This document shows positions 39,701 through 52,817 of a stretch of DNA of 64,000 nt, in pieces; position 1 is the stretch's first letter, and each line of letters opens with the position of its first letter. The stretch comes from Kryptolebias marmoratus (Eukaryota > Chordata > Actinopteri > Cyprinodontiformes > Rivulidae), in NCBI RefSeq assembly GCF_001649575.2, contig NC_051444.1, positions 17,809,948 through 17,873,947 of the forward strand. Direction: 5' to 3'. The position numbers and the translations under genes were made by a program. The notes below the pieces were generated by a model. The model made no database searches and had not been told where the DNA came from. It saw only the letters and a list, made by a program, of their open reading frames with translations.

Positions 39701-42700
39701 GGGTAGGCCTGTGGCAGTATTTTCACATTCATCATTTAAAAAAAAAAAAAACCAAACAACTTTGTGTGTTTAAGTTGGGAGTGTTGTCGACACTGAAAGG
39801 GAGTTATTCCAAATAGAGTCAGGCAGGTTTATTTCAGTTTTATTCACTCAGGACAGGAGGACAAACATGTTCTTTTACAGCTTAAATGATAAAAATGTCA
39901 ACATGTTTGGTTTAATTAACAGTTTATCTTTTCTCACTCCATCAGTTCTGTTCCTGCAAATCAGTATTTTTGTTTTACTGAGCTGCGGTGTTAAAAATAG
40001 AATCTAGGTGGGGAAGAAGTATAACAAGATGATCGAGTTGATTTGATTTAAAGATTAGAACATGGGCTTTAGATTTTTGTTTCTTTTTTGCCTTGCTTTT
40101 GTTTACAGTGCAGCCACACCAGGAAGACAAACAGAAAAATCTTAACCTGTTTTTAAACCTCAGACAAGCGGTTTGCAGGAAGAGTCTAGGGATGTGGTTA
40201 CAGCTCAAGTTCGCCTAGATGGGACAGAAATCAAACGGTGGTTTGTGGTGCCGGTGTACTAAACAGAGCTCGCAGCATCGAAGAGCTTCGTTTGTGTTCT
40301 TCTTCGACAGATTTTTCTTATTTTTCTCCAACTCCTCACCAGCTCTGTAATCCCTCTTTTAAAACTGCCCCTCCCTCTTGTCTTCTCTGATCTTCCTCTT
40401 TTGCCTTTCATTCACCAGTAATTACCCCCCCTCCCCTCTTGTTTTCTTGTGCCGCAACCCACCCTTCTTCCTGCTTTTTCCATTCTCTCCCCTTCTTGAC
40501 CCTCCCACTGTATTCTCTCATTTTTTATATATTTATTTATATTTTTTGATCTGCTCTCCTCCCACATTGGCTCCATCAAACGATCTCCTTCTCCTTCTCC
40601 CCTCCCCTCCCCTCCTCTCCTCTCCTCTCAGGACCAGCGCTCCACGGTCCTCTCCCTCCAGAAGCTGATTGTCAGGGAGGTCGCCAACAAAGAGCGCGGC
40701 CTCTTCCTCATCACGGCAGGCACCGAGAAGCCGGAGATGATGGAGGTTCTGGCCAGCTCGAAGGAGGAGCGCAACACCTGGATACAGCTCATCCATAACG
40801 CCATGCAGTCCATGTGAGTGGGAGGCATTTAGGTGTTCACTGAGGTGTTTCTGCTTTTCACGTTTGTTTTTTTTAATAATCCCACTATCAAACTGCTTTG
40901 AGGTTTTACTACTGCAGGATAAATATTCTACCTGCCTAATCTTTCCATTTTACTCTTGTATTTCTGCTGTCACTCAAGCCCGGCTCCTTAAGTGTTCACC
41001 CACAGTTATGTCTTTGTTGTGAACCAGGAAGTAGACCCAGCCCAGTTCTTTTGATGGTAATGTACAGTGAGTTGTGACAAAGTACTGTGCTGTCAGGAGG
41101 ATTAGCACAACTCTACCTGCGGATGGGATGTACTCAGGGAGCTGGATTGGCTGCAAGGGCAGCTCACCATAAGCAGAGGATTATTCGAATGTAGCCAGTG
41201 GGAAGGAGAGAGATTACCTTCCCCATCCCGCTCCCTCCCAGTCGAACTTCTGTCGGAATACAAACCGGAATTCAAACTCTGCAGGAGAGGCGATTAAAAA
41301 CAAAAGTGATGCTTAGGCTGTCGTATGTTTAAGATAAAGCTATGTGTACACTTCTTTGCCTTTCCCAATGTTTTCTCCCGTTTTACATAAAAAGTTGAAA
41401 CAAATACATATTTTTATAGATTTTTTTTTTTTTTGTCATTTAACTGTTTATTGGTATTTTTCACAATTGTTTATATATACAATGTACATGAACACTTCAC
41501 TTACAACATAACATTAAACTTAACACACAAGAAAAAAAACAAAAAAAAGAAAAAAAAAACTTTTGCTTGGGAGTTATTCTTCTATTTGGCATTTGTCCCA
41601 CCTAGTTTGTCCAGTTCTTTCTTTAGTTTTTGTCGCTGTCTTTTGTCCTGAATGATGTCCATTTCATCCACTTTTCTTCCATTTGTGTTTGTTGAAGTCT
41701 CAAACGATATGTCAGTTTTTCCATAATGTAGATTTCTTCTATTATTCCAGTCCACTGTTCTTGACAAGGGGGGTCGGCCTTTCCCCATTTCCTCGTAATA
41801 GCTTTCTTGCTAGCTATTAACATTATTTTAATCAGATACTTGTCTTTTGCCCTCACTTTGGTATTGTTAAAATTGCAAAGATATAGTACCATGCTACTCA
41901 TCGGAATATCATATCCCAAAACCTTCTTCACAGTTTCATGTACATCTTTCCAAAATTGAACAATTTTAGGACAGTTCCAAAATATGTGTGAGTGATCAGC
42001 GTTCATTGATCCACAGTTCCGCCAACATCCTGTGTTTGTATTCTTATATCTGTTTTTGACTTTGGGCGTAATAAAAAATCTTATTAGATTTTTCCATGTG
42101 AACTCCCTCCATATCCGTGAATTGGTGGATGTCTGATGTGTTTTCCACATGTCTGACCAATCTTCATCTGTGATTGTCATGTTAAGTTCTGACTCCCACT
42201 TTTCTTTTACATATTTAGTTGAATGTTTATTCATCATCAGTTTTTGATATAGAGTAGATATTATTTTAATTTTCGTTCCACTGAATGATTTTATCACGAT
42301 TTCAATCACACCATTCACTTCCACAGAGGGATCCCACTTGATTTCTGTCCTATAATAATCTCTCAATTGCAGGTACCTATACAATTCGTGTTTATCTAAA
42401 TTATACTTGTCCTTCATTTTTTGAAAACTCTCCAGTTCCCCGTCTTTCTGAAGGGTAAACCATCCTGTGACCCCCTTGCTTATCCATTGCTTGAACCCTT
42501 TATCATACATTGCTGGTTTGAAATCGCTATCATATGCTACCCACCTGAGCACTTTCATTTCTTTCTTTATCTTGTGTTTTTTTTAATGTTTTGAACCATA
42601 AATCCAGTGTTATAGATAATTTTTTTAAAGAGGGGAAAAAGAAAAGTCTTCAGATCTGGAAAATGTTAGAAGTTAGTTGAAGTGATTCAGAGATTTTACA

Positions 42701-45700
42701 GATGACTGCATCAAGTCAGTCTGTCTTAAAGAAAAACAATCAATTTTTAATGTTCTATATATTTTATTATACTAAAATGTTCATTTTCAGGGGTAGAAAC
42801 TGAAAGTTTTTTATTTTATTTTTTGACCCTAAATGTAGCTAATTCATGGTGATAAATTCCATCTTGGTCAGTTTCATTAATAAATCATCTTCTTTAAAAT
42901 AAACACTTGAAGTGACGTGGATTTTGAAAGGTATATGTTGTGCAGTTTTCCTGCTGCAGTCCATCATGTGTCCTTTTTTTTTCTTTTGGTGCAGGGAGAA
43001 GGATGAAGATGAAGGGATTCCCAGCGAGACAGAGGACGACAAAAGACAATTGGAGACCAAAGCCAAAGAGATGAGAGGTGAGAGAAACATGCTGAATGTG
43101 TCTGTGTGGCCATTAAAAGCAAAGGTATATTACCTCTAGAGAGCATCAAATAGGCCCGTGGTCCCGTCTGTTTGTCTGACTGTGGTCCCGTCTGTCTCCT
43201 CCGGTCAGATATGTTGAAGCAGAAGGACACAGAGATTATGTCTCTGCTGGAAGAAAAGGTGCGACTCTTCAGGGAGATGTGGGAGGGCTTGAGTCCAGGC
43301 GAAGAGGCCTGCCAGCAGGTCCAGTCTTTCTTCAGGTCGGCCAGCACCCAGGAGCCCCCCCGGGGGGCGTCCATCATGAAAGATGCACTGCAGGAAGGTA
43401 AGACAAAAGGAGGGAGGGGTTTAGAGGGAATGTGCTGTAAATGCTTTATCTGCAACAAAGCAGGGCTGACATGAACAAAGTGAGACGGGAACAGACACAT
43501 CTTTTCTAATAAATATCATCTTTAAAACAAGTGTTAGTGGGATTTTTATCAGCTAATACAAATGTTACATGTTTTACGTTCCGGCTGGCATTGAACAGTC
43601 ATGGTTTCTCCTTTTAACGTGGTGATCTTCTTGTAAGAAATTCCAAATAATGTGACCTTAGACTGCAACCTTACGTCTCATTTCCTGTAAACAGGAAACA
43701 TTTCACCAACAAAATCGGTGCTCTAAGTTGGAGCGGAGGCGTTTGGGTTTCAGAGGGGCTAGAAGGTCATTGTTCCATGAATCTAAAGCAGACATACTGC
43801 ATTACAAACGAAATTGCCTGAGTTGATTTAAATATTGAGGAACCCATTTGTCCATAAGAATCCTCCATATGAGAGCTCATCTTGTTTCTGGCGTGATTGG
43901 CTGCATCTCATCAGAGCTTGAGAGCGAGCAGAGAGCGAGGATGTTTGTGATTTGTGCATGTTTTTTTTTTTTTAACAGTGCACAGAATACATAAAAAGAT
44001 AGATTTTTATTTAAGCTATGTTTGGAAGAAAGGAGCATGAACTGAGAAGTGAACTGGGAACCATTGTGAGCCGTGTGTCGTCTGTATGTGGTCGTTATCT
44101 TTTGTTATCTTTTACTGCATGTTTGCATCCAGTGAAAAATCTTCCTAATTCCTCTGATTTTCTCTGCAAGCGTTAACAGCAGGCTGATGCCAGTGTGTGT
44201 GTCTGTTCGAACTTTAGAGAAATTTCAAATTGCGAGTATATTTAAACTTTTAGCGAGGAAGCTATGCAGATCAAACAGGTTGACAGTAGTTGCTTAGCAA
44301 CAGGAGGCAGTAACAGGTTGAAAGCAGAAGCAGCTGCCTGGGATTCAGAGCCGAACTGTAACACAGTTAGCTGGGATAATTCACTTACTGACCTGAACAT
44401 TAATGTTTGCCTCTGTGTGTGTGTGTGGATGACAGTGGAGACGTTACAGGCGCTGGTGAACGGCAGCCTGGGGGGAGCGATGGCCAGCATCCACGAGGGA
44501 GGAGGCGCCGGGCCGGTGTGTCTGCCCCGTCGGGCTGAAACCTTCGGAGGCTTCGACAGTCACCAGATGCACAGCAGTAAAAGTAAGACTGCCGCTCTGC
44601 ATGTTTACCAGCTAACTCTAATCTGGTCCCGGAACTGTGAAACTCGGTGAAACCCCACCCCCCGCCAGGCCCCTCCCCACCTGCGTGTCAGGAAAAACTC
44701 CACCGACTCAGCGAGCGGACTGCAGATGAGCGCCGACGCTGCTGAAAGGCCAACGCTGTTTTACAAGCGAACGTTTCAACGTCTCATCTTCAGACAGACC
44801 TTTTTGGTGGTGACTCAACAGCAGGCGCCACACCCGACACTTCCCACAATGCCCTTGTTCAGAGCCGTAGATAAAACATTTTAAAGGGGCTCGGGGAGCA
44901 GAAACGAGGCCTGGAGCGATGGCTCTCAACTGACGGCTTGTGAGCTGCGAGCCTGGCAGCTACTGAGCTGTAATAAATCCACTCTTCTGCATCTGGCAGG
45001 GGTGACTGAGTCCTACTGATGTTAGATTTTATTGAACATTAGCGAATGGAAAAAAAACGGTAAAATTTAAAGAAATTGTGAATGTCGTTCTAAATCAAGC
45101 AGATGATGAAGACCCTCCAACATTTAAAAAATGACAAAAATAGTGGAAAGGAGTGGCAGAGAATCAGCGTGTTTAAAAACTGCACAGAGCTCATGTTGAC
45201 ATCAGTCTAGTAGTGGTTTGTAGCTGAAAACATAAAAAGTGACTTCAAGCTCACAGTTTGGTTACAGACTGAGGGGAACCTGAAATGTTTGAAGTTAAAT
45301 ATCCAGGTTTTTCAGTCTAACCAGCAATGATGAGCACTTAGTATGTAAATGTTATATATTTTTTTAGAAACAAGCATTTCTCTACCCTAAGCAAGCACAG
45401 CAGCTTAACTGGGAAATACAATAAAAGTTTTATTAACTTTCAGAATTTCCCTGTCTGCGAGGTAAGGAGGGAAAAACATGAAGGTAGTATTTCTGTGAAA
45501 ACACAATTGATTTTCTCCTCCTGGTGGGTGGGTGTTGACCTGCCCGAGGTTGCAGCGCACTTATCGACCTGCCTGCTGTGTCATCGCTAACAAGTAATTA
45601 CCTGCTCTGGACATTAAATGAGACGTTCCAAACTCAGCTTTAGTTTGTTTTGTTCTGGGGTTTATTTTAGATGATCGTTGCACCCCGATTCTCGCGGCAC

Positions 45701-48700
45701 ACCTGCCGAGTGTGCACATTTTTACTGACTGTTTGGTGTCTTCTCGTGGTTTTCCCCTTCACGCCAGGTGGAGACAGAGACGAGAGCGAGGAGACGGCAG
45801 GAGATCTGCGGAGGACGGAGTCCGACAGCGTTTTGAAGAAGGTCCGTACCTCGGCGTATACTTGGGCTTGACTCAGAGAGCCTTAGGGCGTGCGTGGGGG
45901 GGGGGTGCATTTGTCCTCCTACATTAACAACACCATTAAGATAAATTTAGCTGCTTCTCCGCCCCCCCCTCTGGTGAATTAGCCTCCTGACTCCTCCTGC
46001 CAGGTCTGGTTGCCACTGACGACCATCAGTTGAATGTCTTTCCAGTGGTGGATGTGAATGAGTGAATGAATGAATCATGTTAATTGTAGCGCCTCTAGCA
46101 CAGTGCACCTCTGGATCCTGGCCTTTTGCAGTCCGTCATCCTGCGATATATATTTAGCGGCTGAGCTTCAAATAACCGTTCCTCGACTGTGTCAGAGAGC
46201 CGAGCTGCTGCGCTGTTTAACAAAATAATTTGGTGTCTCCGAGGCAGCTGGCCCGCTCTGTGCAAGTCCTGCTCTCTGAGCAGAACAAAAGGGAAGCATT
46301 TGCCTTTTTCTTAACATTTCATCCCGGGCAGTGAGTCAGAGTTCAACTAGTGTGTGGCGGTAAAAGAAGCAGCGGCGTGAACAAGAACAGTACAGTGCAG
46401 AGTTAATATATGGAGTCTGTTTTCTGTTGAATTCATGTTAGTGTATGTCGGACCTTTTGGTTTCTTACAAAACAGAACGTGTGTGTAGATGCTTAACTCA
46501 GCTGAATGTTTTGCCCGCCGACAAAAAGTGAAGGTGGACACTAATGTTTTTGTCTGTGTGTTTGTCTGTCTGTTAGCAAAATATCTCATGAAGCACTGCA
46601 CGAATTTCAATGAAACTTGCGGGATGCAATCATTAGGTGTGCATCTACGACTGATTAACTTTTGCAGTCAGCCCAATGCAAGACGGCCACTACAGCGAAC
46701 CGACCCTAAAAAACACACAAATGGCTATAACTCAGACAAAGTTTGTTGTGTTGGTCGCTGAGACTGATCCCCAACACTCATTCTGGTCACTAACACATTA
46801 TGCATGATCTTTGATTAAAAAATTTGCCATTAATTTATTGGAGTCAACTCTGTGTGTCTGTTGGCAACATTTCTCACGAAGCACCGGGCAGATTTTAATA
46901 AAACTTTAATTTAATCACTGGACGTGCCTCTCCAACTGATTAAATTTTGGAGTCAACCCAATCGAAGATGGCCACCACAACCAAATGAAAGGCAGAGGGC
47001 AATATGCATTCCTTTAAGGAGCGTTAAGCCTTTTTATTTAGAACAAAATGCTGCAGGTCTGCTGTGTTTCAAAGCCTCGGTTAGATTTCACTGCACGCGT
47101 CAAAAGCAGCCCGTAAACATACTCTGTGTGTGTGTTTGTGCTGCTGCTGCACTCAGTACGTGTTCTCGTTTGTGTGCAGGGAGGAAATGCCAACCTGCTG
47201 CAGCTGCTGAAGAGGAACAGTGAGGTAACAGTACCTTCCTGTCTCTAATTTCGCTTAGCGCCGCCGTTAACATGGAAACGGTCAAAACTCTGCGTCAACA
47301 TGGTCGTTGCCAGCATCAGTTGAGAGTGCAGTCAAAGTGCAGATGATGTTTCAGTCAGTGTGAGGGATTCACAACACTTAGTCACGGGGGGGAGAGACCA
47401 GAATCAACTCAGGCTACCTGAAGAAGATGGCAGAAAAAAGAAACTTTAAGGTTCACACCAATGTCACATAAATATTCTACAGAGCACCTTGGTAATAGTT
47501 AGTAAAATATCAGGCAATAAATTTATGATAAAGCTGCTGTCTTATAGTCTGTCTATAAATTGTCTTTCTTTTCATCTTGTGGTGTATTTTTTCTTCGACT
47601 TATCACACAGAATTAGTTGTTCTTGCTTGTGTCATGCCAGCACATTAGATCCAGACGTGTTGCGTTTTGAAAAAGCAGCTCCCAAATCATTTTAGCATGC
47701 TGGCTCCAAAGAAAAGGTCAGCAGCCTGGTATACTCGCTGATCCTTCAAAAGGGGGGAAAATGCGACATTGTTAAGCTCGCAGTCTGTTATTGTTTCGAA
47801 CCTGAAGTCCACTTGTAGATATATGGCATGAAAGCACCGCTGCCGTAAAACCATGCATGTGAAAGTCAGCGGCAGCAACAAGGAACTCGCCGTGAAGCGG
47901 GCTTCTCCGGCGAGCCGAAGGGAATTTTCTCCCCCGTGTTCAGTAATGAGAACACAGCAGGGCGCTTCAAGGTCGTGTGACACTCATTGTTCTCTCTTTC
48001 TTCCAACAGCAGGTTCTCCACAGTGTCTCCAACCTGCATCTCCTGCTCAGCTCCCTGCAGGTACGCCGGCTCCCGTACAAAAGCATCCATAAACGAATAC
48101 GATGCAGCGACTCGCAAGCTTTCTGCTGTCACCGTGACTTCGAGTAACTCTCCGCTTGTGCGAAACAAATGGGAAAAAAATTAGAGTTCAGGCGCACGCA
48201 CAGGAAGCGCTAATGTGGTTTTAGAGGAGCGGGAGGTGTGCGGGATGTAATCGCTGTGCCTCTTGTCCACCGCAGGCCGTGGTGGTCCAGCAGGACAGTT
48301 ACATCGAGGATCAGCGGCAGGTTCTGAGCGAGCGCTCCTCTTCCTGTGCGTCGTTGTCTCGGCACTCCTCGCGGCCCAGCTCCCTGATTGAACAGGAGAA
48401 GCAGCGCAGCCTCGAGAAGCACCGGCAGGAGCTGACATCCCTGCAGAGACAACAAGCGGCTCACGCAGAGGAGAAGAGGAAGAGGGAGAGGGAGTGGGAG
48501 CGCAGGGAGCAGCATCTCTCTCAGAGAGAGGAACTGGTGCACTTACAGGTAACGATGCCTCATCTTCCTCCCGGCTTTGTTCCTCATTAGGCCCTGAGCA
48601 GATGTAATTCTTAATATAACCGCTGCCATTTATTTTCATACTGCGGGATGATTTGACACTGAAGTGGTTCACACCCTCTGGGGGGTTTTACCTGAAAGAT

Positions 48701-51700
48701 TACAGAGAAGCGTTGTGCAGCATTTCCTCAGCTTTCTGCGGTGCTTTGTTCTAACTAAAGGCTGCATTTGGGCTTGAAACTTCTACAACTTTTTTTTTTT
48801 TCCAGGAACTTTCTTCTTTCTTTCACTGTTGTGAAACTTGCAAGAATAAAATTAAAAGACTTCAAACATATCATGGTGGGAGCATGAAGATTAAAATAGT
48901 TTTTTACAGTCGACATGTTTATTCTGGTGGAAACAATTACAGTTTTGATGCGAGTGCCTTGTTGACGCTGACATGAGAACCTCGCTGAGCACCAAACAAA
49001 CTCAGGTGCTTTTTGATTATAATATCAACACATCATGAACAGAAGACACGCAAACATACTGTACTTAATTATTTAATAAAAGTTACTTTGTTCTCCTAAA
49101 CACAGAAGCCACGTTGGTTGTCATAGTTCAGCCCAGACATCTGTTTTCTGTCAGCATACTTTCATGTGTTCGTGCAACGCCTGGTCCTGTTTTCACTCAC
49201 CTGTACGTTTCATCGCTGCTTTGCAAGTCGACATTATAAACTAAGATGTCGTGATCTATTAGCACTCAGAGGATGCGATAGAGACGACTCACAGCTACTG
49301 CCACACCAGATTTGAGCTCGCTGTCTGTAAAAATTCACCAAGTTTGAACCGTTTTTGTATTTGCTAAGGTTGATTAGTTGTGGCGGGTGTCGTGCGTTGA
49401 CTCCAAAAGTTAATCAGTTGTAGATGGAAATCCAATGATTACTTTCTGACAGTTTCATCCAATTTAATTAACTGAGATATACAGTACCCTGAATCTGATT
49501 AGCTACCTGTGTGTTCAGTTAAATGTTATGGAAGTGGCAGAAAATGAAAATATTCAGGTAAAGTTAAAGTTCCTTAAATCAAACTTTTGCTTGAATAGAC
49601 GCGTTAGAAAACATTAAATTATTAACTCAGACCCAGAGAAGTCTAGGCTTTCGGTTTTTCTTTCCTAAAGTAGCGTTTAATTGATTCAATTTACCTTAAC
49701 AGAACAACATTACCTTCTAAGAAATGTGTTCAATGGCTTTACAGTGAATACGATAACTAGAGACATATTTTATCATGACTCTGAGTGAGTCACAGTCACC
49801 AGTCTAAGTCATTCTGTCTTCTGCTGAAGCCTCATACAAGTCTGAAGATCTAAAAAAAACCACTCCAGTGTCTCCAGCCTCTTTTTGTTTTCAATCAGTC
49901 AATCAACCAATGGATGCACCTCTCATCCACTGCAGGAGGAGCAGATTCAGAAGCAGCAGAAGGAGCTGGAGGAGGAGAAGCAGGAGCTGCAGAGCAGGAA
50001 GGACGAGTACCAGAAAGACCTGGAGAGACTGAGAGATGCTCAGAGGAAGCTGGAGAGGGACAGAGACGCTGTGCGGCGGCAGATGGACAAGATGGAGGAG
50101 CTCCGTCTGTCCGAGGTGAGCAGGAAGGCCTGAAACAAAAAATGGGATTAAAGTATTCTGCTGGTCCTGACAGGAAAAGTGCCTCTCCCTGTTGGCCCTA
50201 ATGCTGCAGGTCTCAGACAACCAGGGGGGGGTGGGGCGGGTGCAGAGTTGAGTTTTTACTCAATGGTACTTCAGCAGGGTTGATGTGTGTGAATGCTTCC
50301 TGCAGAGGCAGCACAGGCTTGAACTCGGGTCCTCTTCAAAGTGAATAAAACGGCTCTCGGATAGAGCAGTGCTCAGGCCAATCCAAACAGATTTCCAAAG
50401 TCTGAACATGCAGATAACTAGGTTTTTAGTTTCCACCATGAACTCTGCAGAAAAAAAAATCCCCCTTAATAAACATTAAACCATCAAAACAGGCACCTTC
50501 CATGCATATTCACCCACAGATGTAGACACCAGCTGCTCATGCGTCTAACCTCCCTTTTATTTATTTTTTATTCCCCCCAGAGAACACCATCGACGACATC
50601 CGACGAGTCCCTGTTTGCCGGAAGCTCCCAGTCCTTGGAGCTGGACCCTCTGGAGCTCTCCTCGTCCTCGTCCTCCTCCCTGCCCAGGCTGCAGCCACAG
50701 CGCCCCAAAACCAAAGGGAAGGGCCTCAACCCCTTCGCCTCGTCCACCGCCAGCCTCAAGGGCAGCGAGGGCAACAACCAGTTCTCCAAGGGCTTCCTGC
50801 AGCTCGGCAAGAACAAGAACAAAGACGGCAAGAAGAAGAAGAAGAGCAAAGGGGGGAGCGCGCAGGCAGCAGGTAGAGGACGGAGGCAGCAGATGCATTC
50901 AGATGAATTATTAAGCGTCTTACAGTGAGTCACTGGGTTGAAGTGGAGTCTTTTTTACTGTCAAGGACACTCCACGTCAGACACAGTGTTTCATTTTTAT
51001 TGAAAAGAAGGAGTGTGGTTGGATAGACAGCAGGAGATAAAGGGGAGGAATGCATATGCCAGGTCTGCAGCTGTTTTCACACAGACAAGTTGAGCCCATG
51101 TTAGAGTGGACGCTTTCAAGGTTTCCCGTCAGCTTTTTTCCACGTAGCAATGCATGATGGGTAGTCCGGCAGGAATAATATTACCAACAAGCAGCCCTAA
51201 AAAGATAAATTCACATCTCGGCTGCGATTTTGAAGATGATAGAGAACTGCAGTCCATATTTTTTTTCCTCCTCTTTCCGGAGATTCAGAGAATGAAACGG
51301 TTTGTGAACATAAGTGATATCCACGTACATCAGAGAGAGTGACAGAGAAACCCCTGAGAGGCCGAACGTCTCTCAATATTGGCTTTCTGCTGAATCGCCA
51401 ATAATAAAACCTTTAAAGGAAGTATTTTGTCTTCAAGGATGGATTTACAGGTTTCCCTTTCTGTCAAGTTTCTGTTTTCTTCTCTTTTTTACGTGAAGTG
51501 ATGGATTTATCTGAAGCTAGCACCATATTTAGCAAAAAAAGAAATCTTGTTTTCTGTTAATAAGTGCAGCTCAGCTCGAAGGTCATTTCTGGGAATTAGT
51601 CCTTTATTGTTTCAGGAGACTGCAGGGGTGGTCCGTCCAGTGAATCACATGAAGGATGGCTGGGTGAAAACAAAGATTCCAAACATCCCACATGGACTCA

Positions 51701-52785
51701 ATGTGGGGAAACATTCATCTGATAAACTGACAAACAGAAGCGCCCACTGGCTGAAAGTAAAACACTGGTGTTACACTGCGTTTCCTCTTTTTCACGGCTC
51801 CGTGGTTTTTGTTGGTCACCTGACCTGGTTGGGGAGCGCCGCTTCCCTGTTGGTAATCGGCTGTGCCTCCTTTATGTGTTTGTGTAACACTAGTTTTGGA
51901 TTCTCCCTACTTTAAAAGTTATGATAGCGTATTCAGAACTTCTGAAAAAGGGGAAATTATTACAATTAACTTTACATGGTAAAATAAAAAGCTCGAAGTA
52001 ATGTAATGCTTATTTTTAAGTTCTGAAACTCTAAATTTCCCATGTAAGTCATTAAAGAACCTTATTACAAAGTCATCCGTGTCCAAACCACAGAGTTAAA
52101 AACGGAGAGCCCTCCCGCTCGTTGTCTAATCAGAATTTGTGACGTTGTGGAGGATTCAAAATGGCCGCCAAAACGGGAGCGACGCCAACAAACACGCGTG
52201 CGTCAATGAGAAAGCATGACGTCATTAAAATGATGAAGGTCTTCGGCCGTACGCTGGATCTTCCTAAAAACTCAACACGCTGGGGGGGTAAATCCTGTCA
52301 GCTTCAGGAAACGAACACAACAAAAGCCGAACGAGGAGGTGGAGAGCCAGGAGTCGGCAGGGGAGCTGAAGTTAGGAGAATGAGGATTAGACAGACGGAC
52401 TGTCGTTATCGAAATTATACTAATGTAAAAGTAAAACACGCTTAAAAATGAAAAGCAGAAAGGAAGGAGCTGAGGCTTCAGGGACATCAGGATATGTGCA
52501 CTTTAACGTTATATTCAAATCATTTCTTAGACATGCAGCTGCAGTTAATCACGTACATTTGGTGATCGGGACAGCCACGTTCTACACTTCGTCTATGAAA
52601 AGCAAAGCCAGAAAGTGTCAGTGTGTACATAGTAGATGTACTACATTTTGAAGGTAGTTTGTGTGACAAAGGCATTCGGGTGAACGAAGGAAGCTCAGTT
52701 CCTCATTTTGGAGGAATCAGTTATTAGTTTGAATTTGTTTATTTTGTTGCTCCAAAATGAATGAGAAATCTCTACTTAAGGTGTG

Positions 52786-52817
<32 letters not shown>

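Noticed and set aside
42964..43500. 178-codon minus-strand frame over exons 22 and 23
   Set aside because: It overlaps two well-supported akap13 exons and a short intron on the other strand, and has no recognisable domain.
48181..48672. 163-codon minus-strand frame over exon 28
   Set aside because: It is an antisense shadow of the Glu/Gln/Arg-rich coiled-coil exon; its Ser/Pro/Leu content is what reverse reading of such codons gives.
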